Below are positions 1 through 7,671 of a DNA stretch of 10,239 bases, one piece after another (positions within the stretch are counted from its first letter, which is position 1; every line of letters starts with the position of its first letter). Source of the stretch: JAWKHR01 sp041394725 (GTDB lineage: Bacteria; Acidobacteriota; Vicinamibacteria; Vicinamibacterales; SCN-69-37); NCBI GenBank assembly GCA_041394725.1, contig JAWKHR010000094.1:1-10239 (forward strand). Reading direction: 5' to 3'. A program made the translations under genes and the position numbers. Under the pieces are notes generated by a model that was not told where the DNA came from, made no database searches, and saw nothing but the letters and a program-made list of their open reading frames with translations.

Positions 1-1
1 G

Positions 2-592
2 CCCTCGACACTCGCGGCCCGCAACGCCGCGACGACCGGCGCGTCGATTCGGGGCTGCGTGGCGGCCGGCGTGCTGGGGTTCGGCCGGCACTACGGCGGG
101 GACGCGCTCGCCTGCCGGGCCGCGCTCGACCGCGGCCTGACCCTGGTGCGCGACGGCCGCTCGATGGCCGACGCCGCCGCCGAGATCGTCGGGCAACTCG
201 TCGAGGCCGGTGAGGTGCCGCCGCCGGGCTTCGGCCATCGGTACCACACCACGGACCCGCGTGCCGCCAGGCTGCTGCAGATGGCGCACGAGCTGGAGGT
301 CGACCAGGACTACGTCGGCCTGCTGCGCGCGACCGAGGGCGCGCTGGCGCGCCATCCCTCACTCGGCGAGCTGAAGCTGCCGGTCAACATCGACGGCGCC
401 ATCGCCGCCGTCTGCGGCGACATCGGCCTGCCGCCGGAGGTGGCCGACGCGCTGCTCATCATCTCGCGCGTGCCCGGGCTCGTGGCCCACGCGCAGGAGG
501 AACAGGAACGACAGTCGCCGATGCGCGTGATCGACCCCACGTCGCACCGGTACGACGGTCCGGGCGAGCGGCGGCTGCCGGAACGGCGCTAG
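2..592 (+). CDS. Citryl-CoA lyase / citrate synthase family protein, C-terminal part (5' end outside window)
   Basis: The frame is open from the first bases and ends at TAG 590-592, giving 196 residues of a protein whose N-terminus lies left of the window; the GTG at 59 is internal. The opening residues (PSTLAARNAATTGASIRG) resemble the region after the first catalytic His of citrate synthases. The motif GFGHR (His at nt 236-238) matches the second active-site His, and the Asp of PVNIDG (nt 392-394) matches the catalytic Asp. The ISRVPGLVAHAQEE stretch and the DPTSHRYDGP ending are typical of the family's large domain and C-terminus. Citrate synthases condense oxaloacetate and acetyl-CoA; citryl-CoA lyases split citryl-CoA into the same products. 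HYGGD, where citrate synthases usually have HGGA, and the DPTSHRYDGP tail remind me of proteins annotated as citryl-CoA lyase, but the half seen cannot decide the activity. It is convergent with the channel gene at 638-1408. Confidence 0.85.
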   Translation, partial: PSTLAARNAATTGASIRGCVAAGVLGFGRHYGGDALACRAALDRGLTLVRDGRSMADAAAEIVGQLVEAGEVPPPGFGHRYHTTDPRAARLLQMAHELEVDQDYVGLLRATEGALARHPSLGELKLPVNIDGAIAAVCGDIGLPPEVADALLIISRVPGLVAHAQEEQERQSPMRVIDPTSHRYDGPGERRLPERR

Positions 593-615
593 GCCCCAGG
601 CCGGGCCCCCACCGC

Positions 616-639
616 GATTCACCCCTGCGCGGGCGAATC
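616..639. terminator. Hairpin between convergent genes, possible terminator
   Basis: GATTC (616-620) pairs with GAATC (635-639), and after one A/C mismatch CCC (622-624) pairs with GGG (631-633), leaving a 6-nt loop. It lies between the convergent stops at 592 and 638 and overlaps the stop codon of the channel gene. No T-run follows on either strand, so it is not a textbook intrinsic terminator. It could still stop transcription or protect 3' ends on both strands. Called on position and symmetry only. Confidence 0.35.
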
Positions 640-1408
640 AGGGTCCTTCCGACGCGTGCGGCACCACCACATCGGCGGCCGAGGCCGGCAGCCCGGGAAT
701 CAGCCAGCGGAACACCGCGGTGGCGGCCACCGCGCCGGCGAACTGCGCCAGCACGAACGCCGGCACGTCGGCGGGTCGCAGGCCGGTGAACGTGTCGGTC
801 AGGGCGCGGGCCACGGTCACCGCGGGATTCGCGAACGAGGTCGACGACGTGAACCAGAACGCCCCGACGATGTAGAGGCCCACGGCGAACGGCACGGCTT
901 CGGCCCGCTGCCGCACGCATCCCCAGATCACCGCCAGCAGGCCGAACGTCGCCACGAACTCGGCCAGGACGAGCGGCGCCCCGCTTCGTGCCTGCTGGCC
1001 GATCTGCAGTGCCGGCTCACCGAACATCAGGTGCGCCAGGATGACGCCGGCGATCGCACCGGCGAACTGCGCGCCCAGATAGCCCGGGACCAGCCGCCAG
1101 GACATCCCGCCCTGCCACGCGTCGGCCACGGTGACGGCCGGATTGAGATGCGCCCCGGATACCGGACCGAACACGAGAATCAGGACGGCCAGGGTCGCAC
1201 CCGTGGCCAGCGAGTTGGCAAGCAAGGTCACGGCCGGCTGCCCGCCGGCCAGGCGGTCCGCCATGATGCCGGACCCGACGATGGCCGCGAGGAGGAGCGC
1301 CGTGCCCAGGCCTTCGGCGGCGAGGCGCTTCGAGGAGTCAGCGGGATGTGCCACGCGGGTACCTGCCGGCCGCGATTCTAGGCTCGGCAGGCGGAAACCG
1401 CCAGGCAC
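638..1408 (-). CDS. MIP-family (aquaporin) channel, AqpS-like
   Basis: This is a membrane channel of the major intrinsic protein family, which passes water or small neutral solutes through the inner membrane. The 256-residue product has about six hydrophobic segments between residues 30 and 238 and both half-helix boxes, HLNPAVT (Asn89) and FANPAVT (Asn194). The second box reads NPAV, so the usual aromatic/arginine-filter Arg is Val197. From memory, AqpS of Sinorhizobium meliloti, an arsenic-linked channel, has the same replacement, and stretches such as VGSGIMADRL and FTSSTSFANPAV resemble it. No arsR or arsC is in the window, so a metalloid role is inference. The first possible start is GTG at 1408 with no Shine-Dalgarno. 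GTG at 1354 would begin 10 residues before KRLAAEGLGT, closer to the normal family N-terminus, and may be the true start. The gene follows tRNA-Val by 24 nt on the same strand. Confidence 0.9.
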   Translation of the reverse strand: MPGGFRLPSLESRPAGTRVAHPADSSKRLAAEGLGTALLLAAIVGSGIMADRLAGGQPAVTLLANSLATGATLAVLILVFGPVSGAHLNPAVTVADAWQGGMSWRLVPGYLGAQFAGAIAGVILAHLMFGEPALQIGQQARSGAPLVLAEFVATFGLLAVIWGCVRQRAEAVPFAVGLYIVGAFWFTSSTSFANPAVTVARALTDTFTGLRPADVPAFVLAQFAGAVAATAVFRWLIPGLPASAADVVVPHASEGP

Positions 1409-1432
1409 GTTCGTGTGACGAAGGGAAATGGT

Positions 1433-1508
1433 TGGTGGGCGCTAGTGGACTCGAACCACTGACCCCCGCCGTGTGAAGGCGATGCTCTACCAACTGAGCC
1501 AAGCGCCC
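1433..1508 (-). tRNA. tRNA-Val (anticodon CAC)
   Basis: The minus strand folds into a complete cloverleaf. The acceptor stem is GGGCGCT with AGCGCCC, the D-arm is GCTC with GAGC, and the anticodon stem is TCGCC with GGCGG (one T-G wobble). The 7-nt loop TTCACAC puts CAC at positions 34-36 (nt 1475-1473). The T-arm is AGTGG/CCACT around TTCGAGT. The 3' ACCA is encoded (1436-1433), giving 76 nt including CCA. The CAC anticodon reads the valine codon GUG, one of the abundant codons expected in a GC-rich genome. It sits 19 nt after the stop of the gene at 1528-2133 and 24 nt before the first possible start of the channel gene, all on one strand. No U-rich terminator is seen on either side, so excision from a longer transcript is likely. 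Confidence 0.97.
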
Positions 1509-1527
1509 AACCGATGGTCCGGATAGC

Positions 1528-2133
1528 TTATCGCAACGCCGCCCGGTCCGGGAAGGCCGGCGCCGTCCCCGCCGACAGCGCGGCCAGCAGGGCGTCCAGC
1601 ATCTGCACGTAGCTGGCGTCGGCCTCGCCGAACGCCTTCGCGTAGTCGGCCATCGGCATCCGCTTGTCGTTGCGCTTCTTCGGGTCCGCGAACACGCCGT
1701 CGAACACCTGGGCCGCGCCGCCCATCGTGACGGTGTCGCTCGCGAGGTCCTTCCCCGGAACCGCGACGAGGCCGTCGGCGTACGAGTCCTCCACGAGCAC
1801 CTTGTCCTGCGACAGGACCGAGGAATTCAGGTCCTGGTAGGCGTTCATGTAGTCCTTCTTGTAGAGGTAGTAGTCCACGTCGGACGGACGGCCGTGACGG
1901 GCGCCGACGACGAGGAGCTGCGCCCCGGGCACGTGGAGCACGGCCACGTAGTGCCCGGCGTTCTTCGGGTCCTTCACCGCAAACGCCTGGAGCTTGCGGG
2001 CCTGGAGCGCGCTGACGAGCTGTTTCGCCCGGGCCGGCGACGCGGCCCCGGGGATGGAGGGGTCCTGGAAGGCCGCCGGCGCGACCCACGCGCAGGCTGC
2101 CACCAGGGCGCCGATGATGCTGGGACGGAGCAT
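1528..2133 (-). CDS. Secreted protein of unknown function
   Basis: I do not recognise a characterised family. The 201-residue product begins with a Sec-type signal peptide: basic N-region, hydrophobic residues about 5-18, and a likely cleavage around residues 20-23 (APAAFQ). An exported and probably periplasmic protein is therefore inferred. The mature part is mixed alpha/beta, with beta-like stretches at residues 62-77 (YVAVLHVPGAQLLVVG), a tyrosine/lysine-rich segment at 88-99, and a helical end rich in Ala from 163. There is no lipobox, transmembrane anchor or known catalytic motif. I associate similar secreted proteins with Acidobacteriota, but only from memory. The ATG at 2133 has no Shine-Dalgarno; a promoter-like -35/-10 pair ends 6 nt upstream, which suggests a leaderless mRNA and supports this start. 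It stops with TAA at 1528, just ahead of tRNA-Val. Confidence 0.75.
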   Translation of the reverse strand: MLRPSIIGALVAACAWVAPAAFQDPSIPGAASPARAKQLVSALQARKLQAFAVKDPKNAGHYVAVLHVPGAQLLVVGARHGRPSDVDYYLYKKDYMNAYQDLNSSVLSQDKVLVEDSYADGLVAVPGKDLASDTVTMGGAAQVFDGVFADPKKRNDKRMPMADYAKAFGEADASYVQMLDALLAALSAGTAPAFPDRAALR

Positions 2134-2139
2134 GCGCAG

Positions 2140-2168
2140 AATCTACCACCGCCCCCCGGTCGCGGCAA
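2140..2168 (-). promoter_or_regulatory. Sigma70-like promoter for the secreted protein, candidate leaderless start
   Basis: On the minus strand, TTGCCG (2168-2163, 4 of 6 to TTGACA) is followed after exactly 17 nt by TAGATT (2145-2140, 4 of 6 to TATAAT). Six nt then separate the -10 box from the ATG at 2133. A start 7 nt after the -10 box would fall on the A of that ATG. There is no Shine-Dalgarno sequence in between. Each box is only a partial match, so this is moderate evidence. Confidence 0.4.
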
Positions 2169-2191
2169 CCACACCCGGATCGACCACGCGA

Positions 2192-2620
2192 TCAGCCGAC
2201 GAACAGCGCCTCGTCGTCCTCGCGGGCGTGGTGCCCGTGCTGGGCCCGGTTCCGGACACCCTTGAAGACCGACACCGCGGCGCGAATCGCGGCGACGGCG
2301 GCCGTGCCCTGGCGGACCGGCTCGATGATCGCGCCCTGCACGACGGTCATCGTCTCGTCGATGCGGGCGGCGGCCGTGCTCATCACCTGATCGAGACGCT
2401 CGACCTGCGCGGCCGCGAGCGACGTGGCGCGCGCGGCGTCGTCCGAGATGCGGTTGACCTTGTCGATCAGGGGCCGGAGGTCCCGCCGCAAGTCGGTGAC
2501 GCCCTGCGACGCCTGGCGCGCGAACTTCGCGGCCGCCACCACGACGGCGACCTGCAGCACGGCCATCACCACGACCCCCGCGGCGATGAGTGCCAGGAAC
2601 ACCGTCTGCAGGTCCGTCAC
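2192..2620 (-). CDS. DUF948-like membrane-anchored coiled-coil protein
   Basis: This 142-residue protein has one N-terminal transmembrane segment (about residues 6-31). A long Ala-rich helical region follows (about 32-120) with heptad-like spacing and regular Arg/Asp, the architecture of DUF948 (YtxG-like) proteins. It ends in a His-rich patch and an acidic tail (EDDEALFVG). Function is unknown; a membrane-tethered scaffold or stress-related role is only inferred. The GTG start at 2620 is well supported. AAGGAG (2631-2626) lies 5 nt upstream, and the start shares the 4-nt GTGA overlap with the stop of the YtxH-like gene. That overlap predicts translational coupling and co-function. In Bacillus the neighbouring ytxG and ytxH encode the same two protein types. 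The gene is last in the uvrB-mla cluster, with 58 nt before the next co-directional gene, which appears to have its own promoter. Confidence 0.75.
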   Translation of the reverse strand: MTDLQTVFLALIAAGVVVMAVLQVAVVVAAAKFARQASQGVTDLRRDLRPLIDKVNRISDDAARATSLAAAQVERLDQVMSTAAARIDETMTVVQGAIIEPVRQGTAAVAAIRAAVSVFKGVRNRAQHGHHAREDDEALFVG

Positions 2621-2886
2621 AGGTTCTCCTTGCGCGCCTGCTGGAACGCCTCGCGCCCGCGCTCGACGGCGGTGGTCAGGTTCTCGCGCTGCCGCTGGAT
2701 GAACTCGCGGCCCTGATCCGCCATCTCGCCCGCCCGGTCGCGCCCCTCACGGGCCCGCTCCGCCAGGCGACGCCGGGTCTCCTCGCCCGAGGACGGCGCA
2801 TACAGCAGCGCGACGGCGGCCCCGGCCACCGCGCCGAGCACGAACGCGACGAGCACCTGGCCCGACGAACTACCCTGATTCGACAT
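2617..2886 (-). CDS. YtxH domain-containing protein
   Basis: A small 89-residue protein with one glycine/alanine-rich transmembrane helix (about residues 10-30), immediately followed by LLYAPSSGEETRRRL. That last stretch matches the YtxH family signature (hydrophobic helix, AP..G.ETR). The rest is a charged amphipathic helix full of Arg, Glu and Gln, likely a coiled coil on the cytoplasmic side. The biochemical role of YtxH proteins is not established; B. subtilis ytxH is a general-stress gene. The ATG at 2886 has a very strong ribosome binding site, GGGAGGAGG at 2899-2891, ending 4 nt before the start. The gene begins 17 nt after the mlaD stop, and its TGA overlaps the GTG of the DUF948-like gene (GTGA). 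Confidence 0.88.
   Translation of the reverse strand: MSNQGSSSGQVLVAFVLGAVAGAAVALLYAPSSGEETRRRLAERAREGRDRAGEMADQGREFIQRQRENLTTAVERGREAFQQARKENL
2626..2631 (-). promoter_or_regulatory. Ribosome binding site fixing the GTG start of the DUF948-like gene
   Basis: AAGGAG on the minus strand (2631-2626) lies 5 nt before the GTG at 2620, inside the last codons of the YtxH-like gene. It decides the non-ATG start and, with the GTGA overlap, argues for coupled translation. Confidence 0.7.
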
Positions 2887-2903
2887 GCTGCCTCCTCCCG
2901 CGA

Positions 2904-3944
2904 TCAGAAGATGCTCACGCTGACCCGCAGATACTTCTTGGGATCGCGGCGAATGTCCGCCAGCAGAGAACGAAACTCGGTGACCGCACCATTGATACTC
3001 TCATAAAGCTGCTTGTCCCGCAGCAGCAGCCCCGCCGTCCCCTCGCCGTTCTCCAGCCGGGCCATCACGGCGTCCATCCGGCCGATGGTCCCGTTCAGCC
3101 GGTCGTAGAGCTCGGACTCGGTGAGCAGCTTCCCCATCGTGCCCTGGTTGCCGTTCATCTTCGCCGTGGCCTGCTCCAGGTTCGAGAACGTCGAGGCGAG
3201 GTTCCGGCCCATGGCCTCGTCGTTCAGGAAGCGCCCGAGCGCGCCCTCGCCGCTGTTGATCTTCGCCGTCATCGTCTGCAGGTTCTCGAGCGCGCCCTTG
3301 AAGTTGTTGTAGGCCGTCGGGTCCTTCAGGAAGGCGCCGAGGGTGCCCTGGCCGCGACTGAGCCCCTCGGTCACCCGGCCGGCCGAGCCGATGAACGCGG
3401 TCATCTCGCGATACAGCTCGTCGTCCGACACGAGCTTGCCGAGCGTGCCCTTCCCCGCCCGCACGTCGGTCAGCAACTGGCCCACCTGTTCCAGGCTGCT
3501 CGAGGCCGTCTCGGTGAGGTCGCCGAACGGTCCCCCCGAGCCGGACACCTTGATGTAAGACCAGTCCTGCAGCGGCGTGCCGCGGCCGTTGGCCTTCAGG
3601 TCCACGATGGGCTCGCCGAGCAGACTGAGCGACCCGATCGAGGCCGTGGTCTCGTCGGTGATGAGCGGGCGCACCGAGGTGAGCAGCTCCATCGTCACCT
3701 CGACCTGCGCGCCAGAGAATTCGACGCGGTCCACCGTGCCGACCTCCTTGCCGGCCAGCCAGACGACCGCGCCGGGCTTCAGGCCCTGGACGTCGGTGAA
3801 CAGGCTCTTGACCGGAAACCGTTCGGCCCAGAAGCCGGCCTCACCGCCGATCGCGACGACGAGCAGCGCGACGAGGACGAGGGCCGTCACCGACACGATT
3901 CCGAGCTTGAGTTCCGACCAGGCGAGCGAGCGTGTGCGCGGCAT
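2904..3944 (-). CDS. mlaD: MlaD/MCE-domain lipid transporter substrate-binding subunit with five 34-residue repeats
   Basis: This is the periplasmic, inner-membrane anchored MCE subunit of an Mla-type ABC lipid transporter; in characterised systems such proteins assemble into rings that pass phospholipids. Residues 13-33 are the transmembrane anchor. Residues about 43-120 form the MCE domain (FTDVQGLKPGAVVWLAGKEV, then LLGEPIVDL). Residues 163-332 are five tandem repeats of exactly 34 residues around a GxGTLGxLLxDxxLY core. The protein ends with DPKKYLRVSVSIF, an alternating hydrophobic strand finishing in Phe. At 346 residues it is far longer than E. coli MlaD (about 183), and the repeats supply the extra length. 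The ATG at 3944 has GGAG (3955-3952) 7 nt upstream and lies 18 nt after the mlaF stop. The MlaD assignment is firm at domain level; the direction of lipid transport and the substrate cannot be told from the sequence. Confidence 0.93.
   Translation of the reverse strand: MPRTRSLAWSELKLGIVSVTALVLVALLVVAIGGEAGFWAERFPVKSLFTDVQGLKPGAVVWLAGKEVGTVDRVEFSGAQVEVTMELLTSVRPLITDETTASIGSLSLLGEPIVDLKANGRGTPLQDWSYIKVSGSGGPFGDLTETASSSLEQVGQLLTDVRAGKGTLGKLVSDDELYREMTAFIGSAGRVTEGLSRGQGTLGAFLKDPTAYNNFKGALENLQTMTAKINSGEGALGRFLNDEAMGRNLASTFSNLEQATAKMNGNQGTMGKLLTESELYDRLNGTIGRMDAVMARLENGEGTAGLLLRDKQLYESINGAVTEFRSLLADIRRDPKKYLRVSVSIF
2949..3458 (-). repeat. Five in-frame 102-bp (34-residue) repeats within mlaD
   Basis: The conserved second Gly of GxGT/A falls at residues 166, 200, 234, 268 and 302, a spacing of exactly 34 each time. 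Units begin AGKGTLGKL, RGQGTLGAF, SGEGALGRF, NQGTMGKL and NGEGTAGLL. Each is followed by an acidic residue in LxD/LTE, often then LY, and a helical stretch ending in an N/S/R-rich turn. The copies have diverged in sequence but show no insertion or deletion, as expected of a structural solenoid under selection, not of recent slippage. Confidence 0.9.
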
Positions 3945-3962
3945 GGAGCATCTCCAGGAGGG

Positions 3963-4820
3963 TCACGAGAGAAAGGCCCTGAGGTACGGGTCGCGGGTCC
4001 GGCGCAGCTCCGGCGCCGATCCCTCGAACGCGACCCGCCCGTTCTTCAGCATCAGGAACAGCGTCGAGCCGGGCTCGTCGTCGGGCAGCGGGTCGAACCG
4101 GACCCGCTGGCCGTCGCGCACGGCGCGGTTCGTGGCGATGTAGAAGGCGTCCCGGAGCTGGTGCGTCACCATGATCGACGTCACGCCTTCCAGGTCGCGC
4201 AGCTTCACCGCTTCGTCGTCCACCGTCAGCGCGGTGATCGGGTCGAGCCCGGTGGTCGGCTCGTCGTAGAGCAGCAGCTCGGGCCGGGACGTCATCGCCC
4301 GCGCGATGGCCACGCGGCGTCGCTGCCCGCCCGAGAGTTCCGAGGGCATCCGATCGCCGAAGTCGTCCAGGCCCACGTAGCCGAGCACCTCGGCGACGCG
4401 CGCGTCCACCTCCGCGATCGGCCGGCGCGTCTCCTCGAAGAGGCGATAGCCCACGTTCTCGCGGACCGACAGCGAGTCGAAGAGCGCGCCCTCCTGGAAC
4501 ACCATGCCGACGTGTGCGCGCACGGCCATCAGCTGCGCCTCGGACATGCCGTCCACGCGCTGGCCGAACACCTCGACGCGCCCGCTGTCGGGCTTCAGGA
4601 GGCCGAGGATGATCCGCAGGATCGTGGACTTCCCCGCCCCGCTCGCGCCGAGGATGATCTTCATCGTCCCGCGCGGGAGCGTGAACGTCACATGGTCGAG
4701 GATCACCTTCTCGTCGAAGGCCAGGCACACGTCCTCGAAGACGACGGCGTCGCCGCCGGCGTCCGTTCCACGCGGCGCCGCGAGCGCCGCCGGCGCGCCT
4801 GCCGTCCCGGTGCCAGCCAT
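3963..4820 (-). CDS. mlaF: MlaF-like ABC transporter ATPase
   Basis: This is the cytoplasmic ATPase that powers the MlaE/MlaD lipid transporter. The 285-residue product has every nucleotide-binding motif intact: Walker A GASGAGKST (58-66), Q-loop Gln109 in VFQEGALFDSLSV, signature LSGGQ (162-166), Walker B LLLYDE (182-187) with catalytic Glu187, D-loop GLDP (191-194) and the switch His220. EGALFDSLSV after the Q-loop is characteristic of MlaF-type ATPases. Residues 1-24 are an Ala/Gly-rich extension ahead of the first strand. About 20 extra residues (about 231-252, Arg/Asp-rich) lie between the H-loop helix and the last beta hairpin (LFLMLKNGRV), where E. coli MlaF is shorter as I recall it. 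The ATG at 4820 overlaps the mlaE stop as ATGA and has no clear Shine-Dalgarno, so translation probably depends on reinitiation after mlaE. Confidence 0.95.
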   Translation of the reverse strand: MAGTGTAGAPAALAAPRGTDAGGDAVVFEDVCLAFDEKVILDHVTFTLPRGTMKIILGASGAGKSTILRIILGLLKPDSGRVEVFGQRVDGMSEAQLMAVRAHVGMVFQEGALFDSLSVRENVGYRLFEETRRPIAEVDARVAEVLGYVGLDDFGDRMPSELSGGQRRRVAIARAMTSRPELLLYDEPTTGLDPITALTVDDEAVKLRDLEGVTSIMVTHQLRDAFYIATNRAVRDGQRVRFDPLPDDEPGSTLFLMLKNGRVAFEGSAPELRRTRDPYLRAFLS

Positions 4821-5589
4821 CAGTACATCAGCGCGATCAGGACCTTCGTGACGAGAAAGTCCACGACCAGTACGGCCACCGAGCCGGCCACGACCGCGTT
4901 CGTCGTCGCCCGCCCGACGCCCTGCGTCCCGCCCTTCGTCCGCATGCCCACGTGGCAGCCGATCGTCACGAGCACGAAGCCGAGGATGAACGGCTTGATC
5001 AGGCCCATCCAGACGTCCTGCATGTAGAGCCCGGCCACCACGTTGTTCCAGTAGACCGACCCGGCCACCTTGAGCTGGGTGCGGGAGATGATGTCGGCGC
5101 CGATCATCCCGACGCCGTCGGCGATGACCGTCAGCACCGGCACCATCAGGGTGCCCGCGATGACCCGCGGCACCACCAGCTTCCGGATCGGGTCCGTACC
5201 GAGGGCGCGCAGGGCGGCGATCTGGTCGGTGACCATCATCGAGCCCAGTTCGGCCGCGATGCCCGACCCGACGCGTCCGGTGACCATCAGCGCGGTCAGC
5301 ACCGGCCCGAGTTCCTTGACCATGGACGCGCTCACCAGCCGGCCGACCATCGACCGGGCGCCGAACTGATCGAGCGTCAGGCCCGACTGCAGGGCCAGCA
5401 CCATGCCGGTGAACGTCCCGGTCAGGAGCACGACCGTGAGGGACCCGAGGCCGATCGCGTCGAACTGCTCGACGATGTCGCGGGCGTAGAGGGGCCGCGA
5501 CACGACGCCGCGCACGACCTGGCCGAGCATCCGCATGTATTCCTGGACCTCGAGCAGGCCCGCCTTGATCCGCTCGACGACGCGTCCGA

Positions 5590-5593
<4 letters not shown>
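4820..5593 (-). CDS. mlaE: MlaE-family ABC transporter permease
   Basis: This is the inner-membrane permease of the Mla-type phospholipid transporter. The 257-residue length is normal for MlaE. An amphipathic N-terminal helix (about 5-30) precedes about five hydrophobic segments: roughly 48-72, 93-107, 142-168, 196-215 and 232-255. The family's core region is intact at 93-150 (KELGPVLTALMVTGRVG, then AAELGSM and RALGTDPIRKLVVPR). I place the start at GTG 5593 (GTG ATC GGA CGC). It overlaps the uvrB TGA by 4 nt as GTGA, and residues 1-30 then fit the family N-terminus. The frame is open much farther upstream, to 6463, but that stretch is antisense-free shadow of uvrB in another frame, rich in Arg/Gly/Ala and without MlaE similarity. 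Its stop overlaps the mlaF ATG. The E. coli-type partners MlaB (STAS), MlaC and MlaA are not in the window. Confidence 0.95.
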
Positions 5594-7611
<2,018 letters not shown>

Positions 7612-7671
7612 GCCGGGCCGGTACCCAAACCACTCATGGTACTACGAAGGCCGCCCGGACCGGGTCCGGCC

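Noticed and set aside
656..1381. 241-codon + strand frame opposite the channel gene
   Set aside because: It is antisense to a clear MIP channel with both NPA boxes, and is rich in His, Arg and Gly without any motif.
1433..1508. tRNA-Val as an integration (att) site for a mobile element
   Set aside because: No integrase, direct repeat of the tRNA 3' end or change in composition is seen around it; the flanks are tightly packed housekeeping-style genes.
3841..4728. 295-codon minus-strand frame overlapping mlaF and mlaD
   Set aside because: It is a shifted frame of mlaF; all Walker and signature motifs lie in the 3963-4820 frame.
7612..7671. Possible uvrB promoter or LexA-type operator
   Set aside because: Hexamers such as TACCAT are present but without a -35 partner at reasonable spacing, and no palindromic operator stands out.
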